DNA of 64,000 nucleotides, from assembly GCA_029204225.1 (NCBI GenBank), contig CM055097.1:48380052-48444051 (forward strand), written 5' to 3'. The notes beneath the pieces were generated by a model that was not told where the DNA came from, searched no databases, and saw nothing but the letters and a program-made list of their open reading frames with translations. Positions within the stretch are counted from its first letter, which is position 1. Every line of letters begins with the position of its first letter. This DNA is from Diphasiastrum complanatum. Taxonomy: Eukaryota; Streptophyta; Lycopodiopsida; Lycopodiales; Lycopodiaceae. A program made the translations under genes and the position numbers. This document shows positions 47,101-59,809 of this stretch, piece after piece.

Positions 47101-49823
47101 TTGAAAAAAAACGTAAATTTCAACATCCAAGTGTAGCTACACTACTATATAAGATGAAATTTTGTTTGAAGTCACTATTTTTGTTAATCCAAAGCTTTTA
47201 TGACCAAATGTATTGAGGTTGCTCTAAAATCAAATATTTGGTTCACAATGCTTTGATACCACAATAGGCAAATATTGGCCTATACATCTAATACATGCAT
47301 AAAATCATTCATTATAGCAACAAACATATTTAACTACAAAGCAACAAGAGATGTTCATTATCTCAATGAATTTGAAAATTTCATAGTGCAAGTGCAATAT
47401 TAGGCTGTCAATCCTTACATGGAGCCTCAATATAGATTCATTACCAAATTCTTTAATGCTCTTTCAACTATTTTACATCATCCCTACTCAGTGTTGAACT
47501 TCTAAATATTTTTGTATTATGAATAACAAGCATCAAAGAGATTATTTTTTAAATTGTCCATTTTGTTTCATTCTTGCAATGTTTATTTTAAGATTATTGC
47601 CAGCTAGAAGTTACTTATGGAATTCAATGCATGAAGCCAAACACCAAAATTTTGTGAAATACTAAGGAGTAACTTAAAATTATTTAGATGTAATTGTCAA
47701 TCGCATACAACATTGTTCATGTTTTTTATTTTGAGTATCTACTTAACGCTAATTTGTGAGGAATCAAGATTTAACCCAAATTTCTATCAACACAATTATC
47801 AACTACCTAAAACATAATCAATGTGTTTTATCTAAGTATAATGCCTTAAGAGTCGCAAAACATCAAGTCTCTAAGTAGTTTGGGGGGGATTTGATTCGTG
47901 ATGTTAAGATAAATATTCACCTTCAAATGAGTTCATTTTAGGATGATGTCAAGGAGATATGATGTTCATGAGAAGTGAACTGTTGGTAGTCAATCTCCTT
48001 TCCTCACTGGCCTAATGCCGAGTTGTTAAGATGCTATTTGGCATGCAATGTAAGTACAAGAATATCATTGATATGCTTGCATAATACGACGATTTGATCT
48101 ATGAAAATTTAAAACTAGATATAAGATGCATCCCTTTGTGCGATTTGCAAATTTGTTAAATTTGGATAACTATGTGCAAAATATGAAATCCTAGGGCATT
48201 TAAATGTAAATATCTTACAACAAGCATTTGAGGAAGCTTACAATGGAAACATATATCTCATGAGTACATATAGATAGCAACTGGAATTCTTTTTGAGGTT
48301 GAATGATATCTCATTTTTTCACAGAGTAGGTAGGTAGATTTAATATTTGAAACTTGATTTATATTTTCTCAATCTTATAATTTTTGAAATAGACATCTTC
48401 ATATTTAAAGTTTTTCACAAGAAGACAAACAATGTGATATATTTTGTCATGCACATATGAATTGAAAGCCTACTTTATTCGCACAGTCATTATTTTAGAC
48501 AATTCAGTCAAGAGATATAAATGGTGAAAAGAAGCCTCTGAAATAGTTTAATGTGGGAAAAAAGCAATGGTTTCGGTAACGAGTTTGTTTTGGAATGTTG
48601 TTGAAAAACTACTCCTCGCCTATCATGTTTGTTGGATATAATTTCGTGCACGGAGCAACTGTAACAAGATTGAATGTTGCCTAGCTTAGGACTAGACAAT
48701 GGGACTTGCCATCACGTGGAATCCTCAAGGAGATTCTTACATATAAGGCTAGGCTAGCAACTTCATGAGCATCAAGATGGATCATAATGTACGCCTTGAC
48801 AAGAGTGTATAATTCTAGATTGGACTTTAAATGCAAAAAAATATATGCTCTGTAGCATGATTTGACAGAATGGTTTACATGAGATTCTAAATGTGGTGTT
48901 GTTTCGAGATATACGAATTCGGCACCTAGACATTTGAGATTCCTGAATCATTAGCAATTGACTTGAGTAATCGAGTAATTGGATTACTCCTGGTTAAAAG
49001 TTAAATTGGTTGATTAAGCAGTGTGAAGTGATGGAATGAATGTCACTGTGAACATGCATTTTTGTTCAGTAGAGAGATTTTGGAAACCCTTTGACTGGTG
49101 GGCTATGGGAGGGAGCAAATCTGAACTTAAAAAATCATGAGCTGTCTTTTGAATCAGTTTATGTACCTGATTAAATCTTTAAGATATGCAATATCAAGAC
49201 TCGATCTGGAGCATAAAGCAAACCATATTCTTGGTTAGACCCTCAATGCAAGAAAGGTAACCCGGAGTTGGCTGAATAAACTAATCTCCTGAAGGGAATT
49301 CCAATGGAGGAAACTGTTCTTCTAAAAAATTTCAAATATCCAGTACTTAAGTTTTCTTAATTGACAAGATGATCTGGAATTGGGCTTACATCTGAATGGA
49401 GATAAACATGTTGACACACCTTGAAGAACAAGGCGATGTGCGATTCAATAAATAACTAACGTGGTTCAGCCTTAGATTGAAAAGCGTAGAATGGCAGCAG
49501 GAGTTATGGCCAGTATTCTCAACAGATGCACTCCTATCATTATTATTTCACGAAAACCCCCAGCAATCTTCCTTCAAATCCATTTACATACATGATTGCT
49601 GAATGGCAGGTGCATCATTGGAAATCCTTACAACAACCTGCGGCACACATAACTAAGTTACATCTCTAAAGAGCTTCACAAAATAGAAATTGTGGATTGT
49701 GGATCCAAACGAATGTATATACTCTGTTTCCGCAGAACATGAGAATAACCAAAAATGTCACAAAAAGGACTCTTGAGTATTTAAGTCTGCATCATATGAG
49801 ACACAAGAAAGAATTCGAATCTT
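47101..49823. other. no gene seen
   Basis: 2.7 kb of AT-rich sequence without recognisable coding, RNA or repeat features. On the minus strand it lies downstream of the last reductase exon found, so part may be 3' untranslated or intergenic sequence. Confidence 0.5.
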
Positions 49824-49964
49824 TCATTTTCTTTTCTTCAAGCAAAATATTCGACGATAACAAGCATGAGCAGTCACCTTCCCAATGCTTCTGCCTGAAT
49901 GGAGATATTCCACTGCATCGGGCACCGATTCCAAGCCCGTGAAGCTAGTTGGATCAATAATAAT
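49824..49964 (-). CDS. quinone-oxidoreductase-like reductase, C-terminal exon
   Basis: After an acceptor (CGTGCAG at 49965-49971) the minus strand encodes IIIDPTSFTGLESVPDAVEY then LHSGRSIGK. This is the conserved end of the reductase family that includes animal ZADH2/PTGR3 and plant NQR-type fusion proteins (substrate-loop D-x-x-x-F-x-G-L and the GKxVV strand). The frame may run on to a TGA at 49824-49826, or may splice at AAG|GTGACT (49878/49877). It lies 7.2 kb from the previous recognised exon; about 55 residues expected between them were not found. Confidence 0.72.
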   Translation of the reverse strand: MIIDPTSFTGLESVPDAVEYLHSGRSIGKVTAHACYRRIFCLKKRK

Positions 49965-51237
49965 CTGCACGATACAGTAACAGACTCTTTTACAATTCAA
50001 AATGTGGTAAGTGAATCTTCCTGCAAGGATTCTGTACTTGACCAGTAACTATGACTATATGCCATTTTAGTTAGAAAGACAAGGAATATAGAACTGTTAA
50101 AGCGAAACTGCAGACAATGCAAAATCAACTTAAGCACCTTCTTATCTAAACTAATCAGATTAGCAACCAAAGATATTGTATTCTCTGAGCTTGAATAAAG
50201 ATTTTTCAGCCAGGAATCTGTGTGCTAATTTTGCATGAATGCTATTACCTGGTAAACAAAGTCTCCCATATGGCAATAAATGACAAAACCACATCGTCTG
50301 CCAACTATATAACATGAAATGATGCTTTTTATCTTGCAATATCTGGACACATTCAAACTCTTGACACACTTATTGTGTTATTGTCAAGTAGCAGCCAAGT
50401 AGGTATAATCTCCTGAGAAAGTTGGTATACGGTGGGCTCTATCTCTCTGATAAGGAACTGTGGAGGAAGGAAATGCACACGATGCACAGAAAAAAGGAAA
50501 AGTATAAAGAAATATCACATAGAGCACATTGGCAAAACCACTAGTAGAATACTATATACTCGTCTTGACTTAATGTTAGAGTTGTAGCAAACTTGGGTGA
50601 TCATGTGTCCTAAAATATACTTTGATCCTTTTAAAATATACTTTGAGCACCTAAAGGTCATTCACTATAGAAAGTTTCATGGTTTAGTATGTACTATCTG
50701 ATGTTATAAAGCAAAATCTGCCATTCAAAATTTTGTTTTTATAATTGATAAGTACTTCAAAGATTCATCAAAGAATAAAAGCCAATTCATTCCATAGTTC
50801 CTCAACCAACATAATTTTAAGCTAAAATGGGCAGGATAGCATTTAGTGTTCATTGGCCCAAAACTTTGGCCATATCATGAGGTATCATAAATAGGGCATT
50901 AATCATTGTGAGGCAAAATCCATATGATAGAATATTTTTTTAAACTTTTATTCTGTTTTTCTTTTGGCCGATGAGATTGACCAAGAATAGCAGCTGACTA
51001 AATGACGTTTGTACAGATTTTCAAGCTTTTGTAGCGAACAGCATGCTGAGAGGTGATATCAGAGTCAAACTCTTTATATAGTTGAGAATGCAAGCTTGCA
51101 ATAAAGGACAATATAGTGTCCTTAAGCCAAAAAAATGTCCCTTGTAGAACTATAGTGTTAATAAATCCAATTATTAACTATAATACAGCAAACAGAAAAA
51201 AAAATTCAAGACCCGTTTTCTTCACTAATCTAAAAAC
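49965..51237. other. no gene seen (intron of the reductase gene)
   Basis: Nothing recognised. On the minus strand it should be part of the large intron region, in which at least one missing exon may hide. Confidence 0.45.
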
Positions 51238-51419
51238 TGTTAGAAGTCAATGTTTTTACATTTGATTATTAGGAAATGGTGAACAATACTGTAAATTATC
51301 TCTCTCTTTATGTGAGAAATTCCTTTACTGGTCCTAATCGTTATGTTGATGTACCTGTTGGTGTTCTCCTTCTCTTCTTGGCGTGTGTTCTTGCTATTGT
51401 GATTGTTTGATTCTTTACA
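51238..51419 (+). repeat. putative short copia LTR
   Basis: A 182-bp segment opening TGTTAGAAGTC and closing TTCTTTACA, followed at once by the primer-binding-like TACTATCAGAGC (51420-51431), which matches TGGTATCAGAGC at nine or ten positions. The following ~1.4 kb may be its leader before the Gag fragment at 52850. Confidence 0.5.
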
Positions 51420-51431
51420 TACTATCAGAGC
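51420..51431 (+). other. primer-binding site (tRNA-Met-like)
   Basis: TACTATCAGAGC directly after the putative LTR end. Confidence 0.5.
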
Positions 51432-52849
51432 TTCCATGTTCCTAAAGTGTCTGTGACGAAGAATCTCGTAGTGAGGCGAGACAGTTCCACAGTCATTGTG
51501 AGAAGTGCAATTCTTATAATGGTTTCGAGTTCAACTAATGAAATCTGATCCTGATTTGGCAGTCGTTTTTTTTTTTGGAAATGAGAGATTGATAGCAGAG
51601 ACTCGTTTTGGCAGACCCAAGGACTTTTTGCAGCGCAGAAGATTACAGGCTATGTTTGTAGGCTATCAAATTACTCAAAAGCTTCAAGAAGAGGTCGTTG
51701 TCAAAGCAGTAGAGCAGGGTGCAGATCCATGTGGCATTTGTCTGCATCTGAAAAATGTCGAGGAAACTGGAGTCCTTTCGGAATGCATGGATCTGTGTGC
51801 AATACAACGTTGAAGAGAATCTTGCATCACTCTTGGCCTGGCCATGGTAGCAGCAAAAATTTGTAGTAGGCAGCAAGCTTATCTCAGCCATCTAGAAACA
51901 AGAGGAAGTCTGTGCAAGCACTACGATCCGCAGTCTTTTCATTCTCTTCTTCAGCGCCACTTCCTTTCAATTGTGTGCTTATCTCAGCTGCCCATGCAGC
52001 TGCCATCTCTGTTGCAGACTTGACTGTAGCTGCCCTAACAGCAGCCTGTTGAGAAGCCATCACCTGCTGCATAACAAGGCTCGTTGGAATTGAAAATTCT
52101 ATATCATTCTGGTTCTAGGAGGTTGAATTTGGGCCATTAAAAGGGGGTGGGGGGGGGGCGGGGGGGAGATTGAAGCAAGCGGCTTTGTCTTAACGTTATT
52201 GACAGCCACAACACTTGGGCTGGTTTCACAATCCATCAGAACTTACAGATTGTGTGATCCCGAATTGAGAAGTTCCTGCTAACTACCTTCCTCAAGACGG
52301 CATCCACACTCTAAAATTAGTGCAAGCCTGACTTTCCCACAATAACCACAATTACAAACAAAGATGAGAGACGATTCAGACAAGAAGAAGGCTAATACTG
52401 GGTGAAAATTGGTAGTGTAAGGAAAATTATGCGGTGTGTTAGTCTGATATTAGCTATCCACACCTCCCATGTCAATCCGTACGTTCTTCTCTTGGGATGC
52501 ACAGGCTGCTTGTAAGCATAAAAGCCAGCCTGCGTTGTACTTTCAGTAAGCAAGAATAGAAGATGTTTTTGATCACCCAACAATGGGGGCCCCACACATG
52601 ACTTACAATTGGCACATCTTTAAGGAATGACCGTAATACGGGTTACCAAGGAATTATTTTCTTGGAGTGTCTATGCTCTCTCTCTCTAGCCAACGAGCAT
52701 GTCTGCAGCAACTCAATTCCTAGTTCTTTCTTTCTCTTTCAGGCTGAACCGGAACAAGCGCTACTCTTCCACATCATGCACTGCCCACAGTGAACTGCAG
52801 CAAGCATGCATTCTTCTACGTTCCTTCTCACAAAGCCATAAAATCCCGG
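51432..52849. other. no confirmed gene; possible retroelement leader
   Basis: Contains a plus-strand open stretch (51538-51813) and a minus-strand alanine-rich one (52072-51884, including MAAAWAAEISTQLKG), neither recognised. A G-rich run of 24 bases with only two non-G letters (52143-52166) is present. Confidence 0.4.
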
Positions 52850-54000
52850 ATAATTGAAAAGTTCGATGGTGAAAACTTCCATGTTTGGAAGTTAAGAATT
52901 CAGATGCTTGAGAAAGATGTCTGGGAGATAGTGAATGGTGATGAGGAGAAGCCAGACAGCCTGCATGGAGGAAACGAGTGGATTTAAACAGACAACAGGG
53001 CTAAAGCAATGATCCTTTTGAACTACTTCATGTCAGCAAACAAGACTGCAGCAGAAGCATGGAAAGTAATGGAAAGCACGTTTGAGGTGAGGACTGTAAA
53101 AAATCAACTACACTTACAAAAGAAGCTCATGTTGCTAATGAGGTCAGAAGAAAAGTCTATGGCTGACCATTTTCTCAAGCTTCAAGCACTAAATGACCAG
53201 ATGACTGCAATTGGATTAGAGATAAAGGAGAATGAAGTTCTTGTAACAATGATTCACAGCTACTTGGACTCCTGTGCTCAATTTGCCTCCATCTTTGGAA
53301 GCATTGCTCATACACATGACATAGCAAGTATCAAGAAAGCTCTTCTCCAAGAGGAGCTGAGGCGCAAAGACTTATCCTTTGAAGGCCACTACAACATCAA
53401 ATTGCCTCATAAGCAGCAAGCAAAAGAAATCCATTCAAGAGCAAGGGATAAAAAATTTGCAAGTGCACTTTTGGACTTGAATGAAAAACCGGACAGATTG
53501 GAGAGTTGTAGGAACTAGGAGGTTGGAAAAAAAAAAAACTGGTCGAACTAATAAACTGCAGGAGACAAACTGACTTGCAGAAAAATCGAGCATGAGCACT
53601 GATCTAACACATCAATCTACGTGTTGAATAGGTGTCCTACCAAGTCACTAGAGTACATGACACCAGAAGAAGCATTTAGAGGAATCAAGCCCAAGGTTAC
53701 TCTTCAAAGTCTTTTACTGTACTGCTGCCTATGCACTTATTTCTGAGGAGAAAGGAAAAAATTTGGATGCTAAGTCCATTAAGTGCATCTTTACAAAAGG
53801 TATGACGGAAAATCTAAAGCTTATGGATTACATGATTAGGAAACACAAAATCTAGTCATTAGTAGAGATGTTGTATTTGATGAGTTAGATACTCATATGC
53901 AGGGGAGATTTACGTGGACCGTACTTTGATCATGGCGAGGAAGAGAAAGAGATGGACAAAGTTTTGAATTTGGTGCATACGTAAGAGAAAGAACATGTTG
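52850..54000 (+). pseudogene. internally deleted copia element: Gag joined to integrase tail
   Basis: Gag: EKFDGENFHVWKLRIQMLEK, then a stop near 52986, and a second open part from 53009 to 53518 (AAEAWKVMESTF, LHLQKKLMLLM, LDSCAQFASIF). After ~110 bp the sequence is integrase C-terminal region (RCPTKSLEYMTPEEAFRGIK, then fragments matching DAKSIKCIF and NLVISRDVVFDE) with frame changes. Zinc knuckle, protease and integrase core are deleted. It lies in an intron of the minus-strand reductase gene. Confidence 0.82.
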
Positions 54001-57000
54001 TTGACATCAAATATGTCAAAGAAGGGAGAAATCTCATTAACTCTCAAAAGCTCAAGTAGATAATGAACCTATCCATCCTTCTAATAAGAACTCATGGTAG
54101 AGGATGCTCAAATATTATTGGACCCCTTTTTCTCCTCCTCTAGATGTGATTGGATGAGTGACTTAAGACTCCTCTAATTTGATCGGACCATCTTAATGAA
54201 AATCTCTCTTTTGATTGGTCTCTTGACCTCATGCCAACACTTAGGAATTGGCCACTCATCCAATCTACTTAGGACACTTTTAGCAAGCCTAACTAGCTCG
54301 AGCCACATCACAAATCACTTTTGGCCTAATCATGGAAATACAAGTGTACTTGCTTGAGTTGCCTCCTAAGCCAAAGATGGCCCTATCACTAACTTACACA
54401 TAGATGATACCCAAAATATTTGCAATACCCCTAAACTCAACATAGATGACTTTTTCCATTTTTCACATTTTTAACATGGTATAAGAGATTTTTTGCAGGC
54501 TACGAGTGGAGAAGAAGCCATTTCTAGGGAGTGATTTGGAGGTGTCACCAATTCTAGAGTGTGCTAGAGTGATTCCTTGTCAAAATTAAGCATTTTCAAG
54601 TGTAGAATGTGAAGGGAAAACATTTTAGTTGATTCTGCCATCAGAAGTTGCAGATATCTTGGTCAACTACCAAATGGATCAAAAGAGCAAACCTAATCAA
54701 ATAACGTACATAATTGGAAAAACAAAATCCAATATTGTAAAGTGATTCAGGTAAATAACAAAATGAGTAAAGCTGAAACATATTGAGTACAAGAACTGTC
54801 ACATTTGCTGCTTCTTAAAAATCAGAAATGAATTATGTACAAACCTTTAGCTTTCTCTGACGATAAAGCCCATATAGCTTTTCTAGATGCTCTTGATAGA
54901 GATGAGCGTAATGTGGTAAAAAGAAGCCCACCTGCACCAGCGAACGAGTATTGTATGAAGTCAGCAGAAAGGTTTCACATTGTTCCTTCGCAGATTATCT
55001 GCCACTTCAGAAACAAGCAATGTCTTTTTCTCTTAAGTAATCAGGCATCATGGCAAAAATTAAGACCATGCTTAAGGTCCTATCACTGTTGCAGCAGATT
55101 GCAATCCGCTGTAACAGCGATCCGGAATGAGCATTCTGGACAGCAGAAAGCTGTCTGGATTGTATATTTTTATATTTTTTATTATAATTAAAAAAAAAAA
55201 AAACACTTAAATACACTAGAAAAAACCTAAATAGCAGCAAGAAAATTTTACACACTGCGTAAACAAATATACACAAAAAGAAAACAAAAAAACAGTACAA
55301 ATTCGGCTTCTTTTTTGTGGAACGTGATCCCTGTTTTGCTATGTGAACTTCTTTTTCTGCGAGCGCCAAGCACTAACTTGATTTTGAGGGCTGAAGCCAT
55401 GTTCATCATTTTTGGCAGGGCTTACACAACCTGATTGTACTTTCAGCCCCTACGTTCAAACTTATTTGAGGGTTTATAATTTCCTGACAAAATTGCTAGA
55501 AAGACTTACTAGTTGCTTGCATATAAATATCATAAATAACATTGTTTAAATTTATTGACAGCAGAGAAAAGTTTATTTATTAAAATTCAAAAGAAATTTC
55601 AGTGTTGTGCCTAAAAACCATACCATAGATTGTGAATTTCGAAGAAGCTTCTCACAAAGGCCCAGATAGTTGCTTGGTTGCCATCCCTTTTCTCCTTGAT
55701 ACTGTCAGTGTAGATGCACATGGACCAAAAGTAAAGAAGATACAAAGTGGAACAGCGTAATCAGCAAAAGCTTTTCACAAATTCAACAAACATGGAGAGA
55801 GAAAACCAATGCTATGACCTTTGAGACAAATTCCAAAAAAAATGTTTGCTTCGATGATGTCAAGTATCAAGACTTGTACACTGAAACTGAATCATCTCGT
55901 GAAATTTACTTGCTTTTTAATAACTTAATGTTGATCTTTGCTCTTTCTGTACAAACGTTTTTGAGATTGGTACGAAAATTCTACTGCAGATTATGACAGA
56001 ACACCAGATTTAGATATGCAGTCCAACAACAAAAAGCTTGCTTCAACTACTGTACCATGGATTTTAGCAAGCAACTCAATGGAACATGACATTAACACCT
56101 TTATTTAAAGCAATAAAAAAGTAAGAAGGTAGTAACAAGAAACAACCTGAGAAAAATATCCTTTCACTCAGGAAGAGGAATATACATACCAATCTAATTA
56201 GTGCATCAATTATAGAGGCCAGTTTTAGAAAAGAGCAACATTGGTAACATCATCTTGCTAAGGAAATTCACATTGTTAACAACTTAAAAGGCCACTAAAT
56301 GCAAAGAAACAAATAAATTGCAATCCCAACTAAACTGATTGCAAGAGGGTCATCCAAGTACAATAAAACAGTACACAATTGCAAAATGGCAAAGCTACTG
56401 TACATCCATAACTTCATGCAAGGATTACACAGAGGCCACCAAAAGAATTAACACTTAGTTTGCCAGTAACAACATGCACTTTGACAAAAGGATCTCAGAT
56501 GCTGCCTCCCAATGGTGCACCAATACAAAGTTGAAATGTTGGAATACTGAGCAGAAGGCGTACTCAAGGTTTCTTAAGGACTGACATCCCATGTCTGCAA
56601 CTGACGTGATTTGATAAAACTCAGCATTTCTATATATTGCACATCCATGTTGTATTGGTCCTTAAATCATGACATCAAAAGGTAAACCTTGATCATTGGT
56701 TTTTGCCAAACTGATAGCGACAGCTTGTGACCATCTATTGAGTCTAGGGGTTTAAACAAGTTCATAAAACTCTAGGAACGACAGAGGACAATATAATCCC
56801 TGATGACATGTTCACAAAATTTGAAGACGACTCCATAAATTGCTTTGTCTACTTAAATTTTAAAAGTAAAGATAGTTGTCTCAGAATGTTTCTGTTACTG
56901 CATAGCCTTTTAGAAAATAAATGCATTGAATGTTCTTTAACATAAAGATTCCAAAAAAGGACAATGCTATCCACTATAAGCATAAAAAACGAAAAGAAAA

Positions 57001-57197
57001 GAGAATAAAAATGAACTATATTACATGGCAGTAAATAGTTTATTTAGAAGACAAGAGGAAATACGATAAATGTGTACATTTCTAGCAATTGTGAGAATGG
57101 ACATGTAAACCAAGACTAAAACGAACAGAAATAAGCGCCCTTTTAGCAAAAACTCTATAGTACAAAGACATTATAGTTTATAAGGTGAGACATAAAC
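54001..57197. other. intron region; LTR end at 54476 and primer site at 54477
   Basis: At 54470-54488 TTTTTAACA is followed by TGGTATAAGAGA, resembling an LTR terminus plus primer-binding site, so 54060-54476 may be an LTR. The remainder (54490-57197) shows A/T runs and no recognised genes. Confidence 0.4.
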
Positions 57198-57326
57198 CTG
57201 TGACACCATCCCGATAACAACAATTCGACCAAATTTGCTAAGTGCATCCAAGCAGATCTCAAACATATGTCCTCCAACAGATTCGTAGACTAGATCTACA
57301 CCCTTGGGAAACTCCCTGTTTAAAAC
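57198..57326 (-). CDS. quinone-oxidoreductase-like reductase, internal exon (43 codons)
   Basis: Flanked by TTGCAG acceptor (at 57327) and GTTTAT donor (57197 down). It encodes VLNREFPKGVDLVYESVGG, HMFEICLDALSKFGRIVVIG and MVSQ, the nucleotide-binding half of a medium-chain NAD(P)H-dependent reductase; YESVGG and the GRIVVIGM strand are hallmarks of the ZADH2/PTGR3 and plant NQR group. Both ends are phase 0. The family reduces activated double bonds or quinones with NADPH; despite the zinc-ADH name no zinc ligands occur here. Continuous in sense with the exon at 60575-60694. Confidence 0.9.
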
Positions 57327-57535
57327 CTGCAAGGAGCAAATCTTCATTACATACACCAAAATTGTCCCTCGATCAAAATTTTCTGTAACTACGATATCTT
57401 CTTCTTTATTCTTTCCTGCCAACTGAAAATAACAGATAAGTTGCCAAGGGAAACATATATCCATTATTTTGCCCTAAAATGCATACCAAAACTAGAGCAA
57501 TTTTTAAATCTCCCAAATTATTAGACAGATGTATA

Positions 57536-57543
57536 GTTCACAT
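57536..57543. repeat. left 8-bp target duplication of the hAT element
   Basis: GTTCACAT here and GTTCACAG at 60201-60208: seven of eight bases match, and 8 bp is the hAT superfamily length. Confidence 0.75.
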
Positions 57544-58100
57544 CATAGTGTCCCTTGGTACCGCTGGTATGGTACCGCCGGTACCAAATCAGTGGTACCG
57601 CCGGTAAGGTACTGCCCTGGGATCCGCGGTACCAGGGCAGTACCATTTTTAGTATTTTTTTTTAATATTTTTAATATTTAATTTTTACCTACTACCTACC
57701 AAAACAGGTCAAAAAACTAGAAAAAAAAGGGGTTCTGGGTGTAAAAAAAGAGGTACAGTACATGGTGCAGGGGACTTGTGCAACAACACATGGGCACTGT
57801 GGGTGAGCAGACCATGGGGCCAATGGGAGAGCAACACAGGGGGGGAGCATCACATGGGTTTAGGGTACAGAGGCACATGGAGGGATGATAGGGATCCACA
57901 TGGCCGGTCAGGTTGTAGGGATAAATAAGCACTCAGAATGCCATTGTGATCGGCATTTTCAGAGGCTGTGTGAGAGCTAATGATAAACAGTGAGAGAGCA
58001 AGCGAGAGCCGGTGACAGGCTGTGAGAGGCTGTTTGAGAGCCAGGGTGCTGTGAGAGGGTGTTCGAGGAGCAGGGTGCTGTGAGAAGAAGGTCGATCGAG

Positions 58101-58445
58101 ATGGCAAAGCGCATACCACCGAAGCCCGAGGGAGAAGCCAAGAGGAAGCTCGAGGAAGATATCCGAAGGCACAACGAAAGACATCGGAAGCAAGAGGCAG
58201 ACATTGCAGAGATGCTGCGACAGACTCGAGAGAGACACCCAGAGCTGCAGATCCCCGCCCCGGCTGTGGCCCCTGCCCCCGCAGTCAAGCTGGATTTGGA
58301 TGAGCAGATCGGAATGAACTTCACACGGCGGCAGCTCATCATGGTCAGGGAAAGGGCGTCCAGACGTCGGGCTAACCAGGAGGCAGAGCGAGAGCGACAG
58401 AACAATGCACCTGACGAGGGCGAGGAGTCGGTGGAGGATCAGTAG
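58101..58445 (+). CDS. hAT-borne small charged helical protein, 114 aa
   Basis: Starts at the first ATG of the frame (58101) and stops at TAG 58443-58445. The protein is very rich in R, E, K and Q: a helical N-terminal half (LEEDIRRHNERHRKQEADIA, EMLRQTRERHPEL), a Pro/Ala linker (PAPAVAPAPA), a middle segment (LDLDEQIGMNFTRRQLIMVR) and an acidic tail. No family recognised. It converges with the BED gene, 383 bp apart. GC-rich codon use differs from the AT-rich host surroundings. The middle segment could be a small helical DNA- or protein-binding region; this is inference. Confidence 0.55.
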   Translation: MAKRIPPKPEGEAKRKLEEDIRRHNERHRKQEADIAEMLRQTRERHPELQIPAPAVAPAPAVKLDLDEQIGMNFTRRQLIMVRERASRRRANQEAERERQNNAPDEGEESVEDQ

Positions 58446-58828
58446 GCATGTTTAGAATAGATAAGGTCCAGCCGTATGTGGCGGACTGTTGCTATGTGAT
58501 TTTCGGCAGTTTAGGGTGCGGCAAATAACTAGATAGCTGCTTAAAAAAAGGACGGGATATGTAAACTTATCTTGATACAACGGTAGAATGAATACATAGT
58601 TGTTTTTTGTACAACGCGAGCCTGGTCAAGTGAAATGCAATCTCTGTATTTATTTAAATGCAAATGTGATACATGTGTTTGTGAAATGCAGTTTGGGGTG
58701 TAGGTGTAATTGCTGTGCTCATTATGTAGGTGCATTTATGTGAAGCTATCATTCACTTCAATCGAAATTAGTTGAAAATAAGATTCACACACGCACATAG
58801 AATTTGACAAAAAATTGAAAATACAGCA

Positions 58829-59809
58829 TCACATGTACAAAGCGACATACGCACAATGTGTAGCAAATAAAGTACGCCAAACACTGTATATAAAGTACGC
58901 CTCTCTGTCCATGTGCGGCTGATGCGCGCCGCGAATGGTCTGCTGCACAAGGGCTCTACCTGGTGGGCGACGGGTGGTGGACCTCCAGCACGGTGCACCA
59001 ACCGTGACAGGAATGGACGATGCGACAGGCTGGGCACTAGTGGATGCATCGGCTGTAGACATGGAATGGGGAGAGTGGGATTCACTGGCAGGGATGGGTG
59101 CAGCAACATAAGTGGGGTGCACTGGTGGAGGGGCAAGATCTGGCATGGGATACGAAAACTGCTGGCTAGGGAGATCCTCCGGATGGGAAGGGAAAGAAGA
59201 AGGGATCTCATCCACATCCTCGAAGGCCTCGTCAGTAGCATCCTGGGCCTGCTCGGGTGGTGGAGAATCCATGAGAAAATCGTAAACTGGGGGCGTGCGA
59301 GCAACAGGATGTGGTGGTGGAACCACAGTGGCAATTGGCGGACGTGATGGGACGGGATCCACCAGAATGGGTGCAGATGGGGGTGCGTGTGGCGGAACTG
59401 TCTGAGGGGGATGAGGGGCAATGGTATGGGACGAGGATGCACTCCCTCTCCTCGTGCGTGCCAGCCAAGCAGGCAGCAACTCTGGGTCAGCCACATAAGT
59501 AGCGGTGCAAAACCGGAGAACGCCCTCCGAAATGGTGTTCTCCCCCGCCACAAGACATGGCCTGTAGGTGTCCAGTAGTCGCTGCCTGTCGGGGACGGAC
59601 ATGCTGCCACAAGGGGCAGCATTCAAGGTGCCACCATTTTTGGCGCGTGCACCGAGCAGGTGGCCTTTAAGGCGAGTGAGGGACGCAGCAAATTCGACGA
59701 GGCAGTATCGGCAACGCACGATCTTCTGACCGGTCTTGTTGCTCTTGTCGGCAACCCGCCTGACAATGTCTACCTCGTCCCACAGACCGGAAAGGTCGGA
59801 TTGCACCAT
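58829..59809 (-). CDS. hAT-borne BED zinc-finger protein, 326 aa
   Basis: The ATG at 59809 gives SGLWDEVDIVRRVADKSNK, then C33-X2-C36-X13-H50 (with SLTRLKGHLLG) and C67 as a probable fourth ligand: the BED finger seen at the N-terminus of plant hAT transposases. Residues 70-130 have helical content (RQRLLDTYRPCLVAGENTIS); the rest is Pro/Ser/Ala-rich and looks disordered. The usual catalytic domain does not follow, so it could be a DNA-binding fragment protein, a regulator, or the first exon of a deleted transposase. It could bind the GGTACC-rich ends; this is inference. Confidence 0.65.
   Translation of the reverse strand: MVQSDLSGLWDEVDIVRRVADKSNKTGQKIVRCRYCLVEFAASLTRLKGHLLGARAKNGGTLNAAPCGSMSVPDRQRLLDTYRPCLVAGENTISEGVLRFCTATYVADPELLPAWLARTRRGSASSSHTIAPHPPQTVPPHAPPSAPILVDPVPSRPPIATVVPPPHPVARTPPVYDFLMDSPPPEQAQDATDEAFEDVDEIPSSFPSHPEDLPSQQFSYPMPDLAPPPVHPTYVAAPIPASESHSPHSMSTADASTSAQPVASSIPVTVGAPCWRSTTRRPPGRALVQQTIRGAHQPHMDREAYFIYSVWRTLFATHCAYVALYM

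Noticed and set aside
55330-55430. Possible missing reductase exon on the minus strand (NDEHGFSPQN followed by a GTTAGT donor)
   Set aside because: No acceptor gives the required phase 0 without a stop, and similarity to the expected segment is too short.
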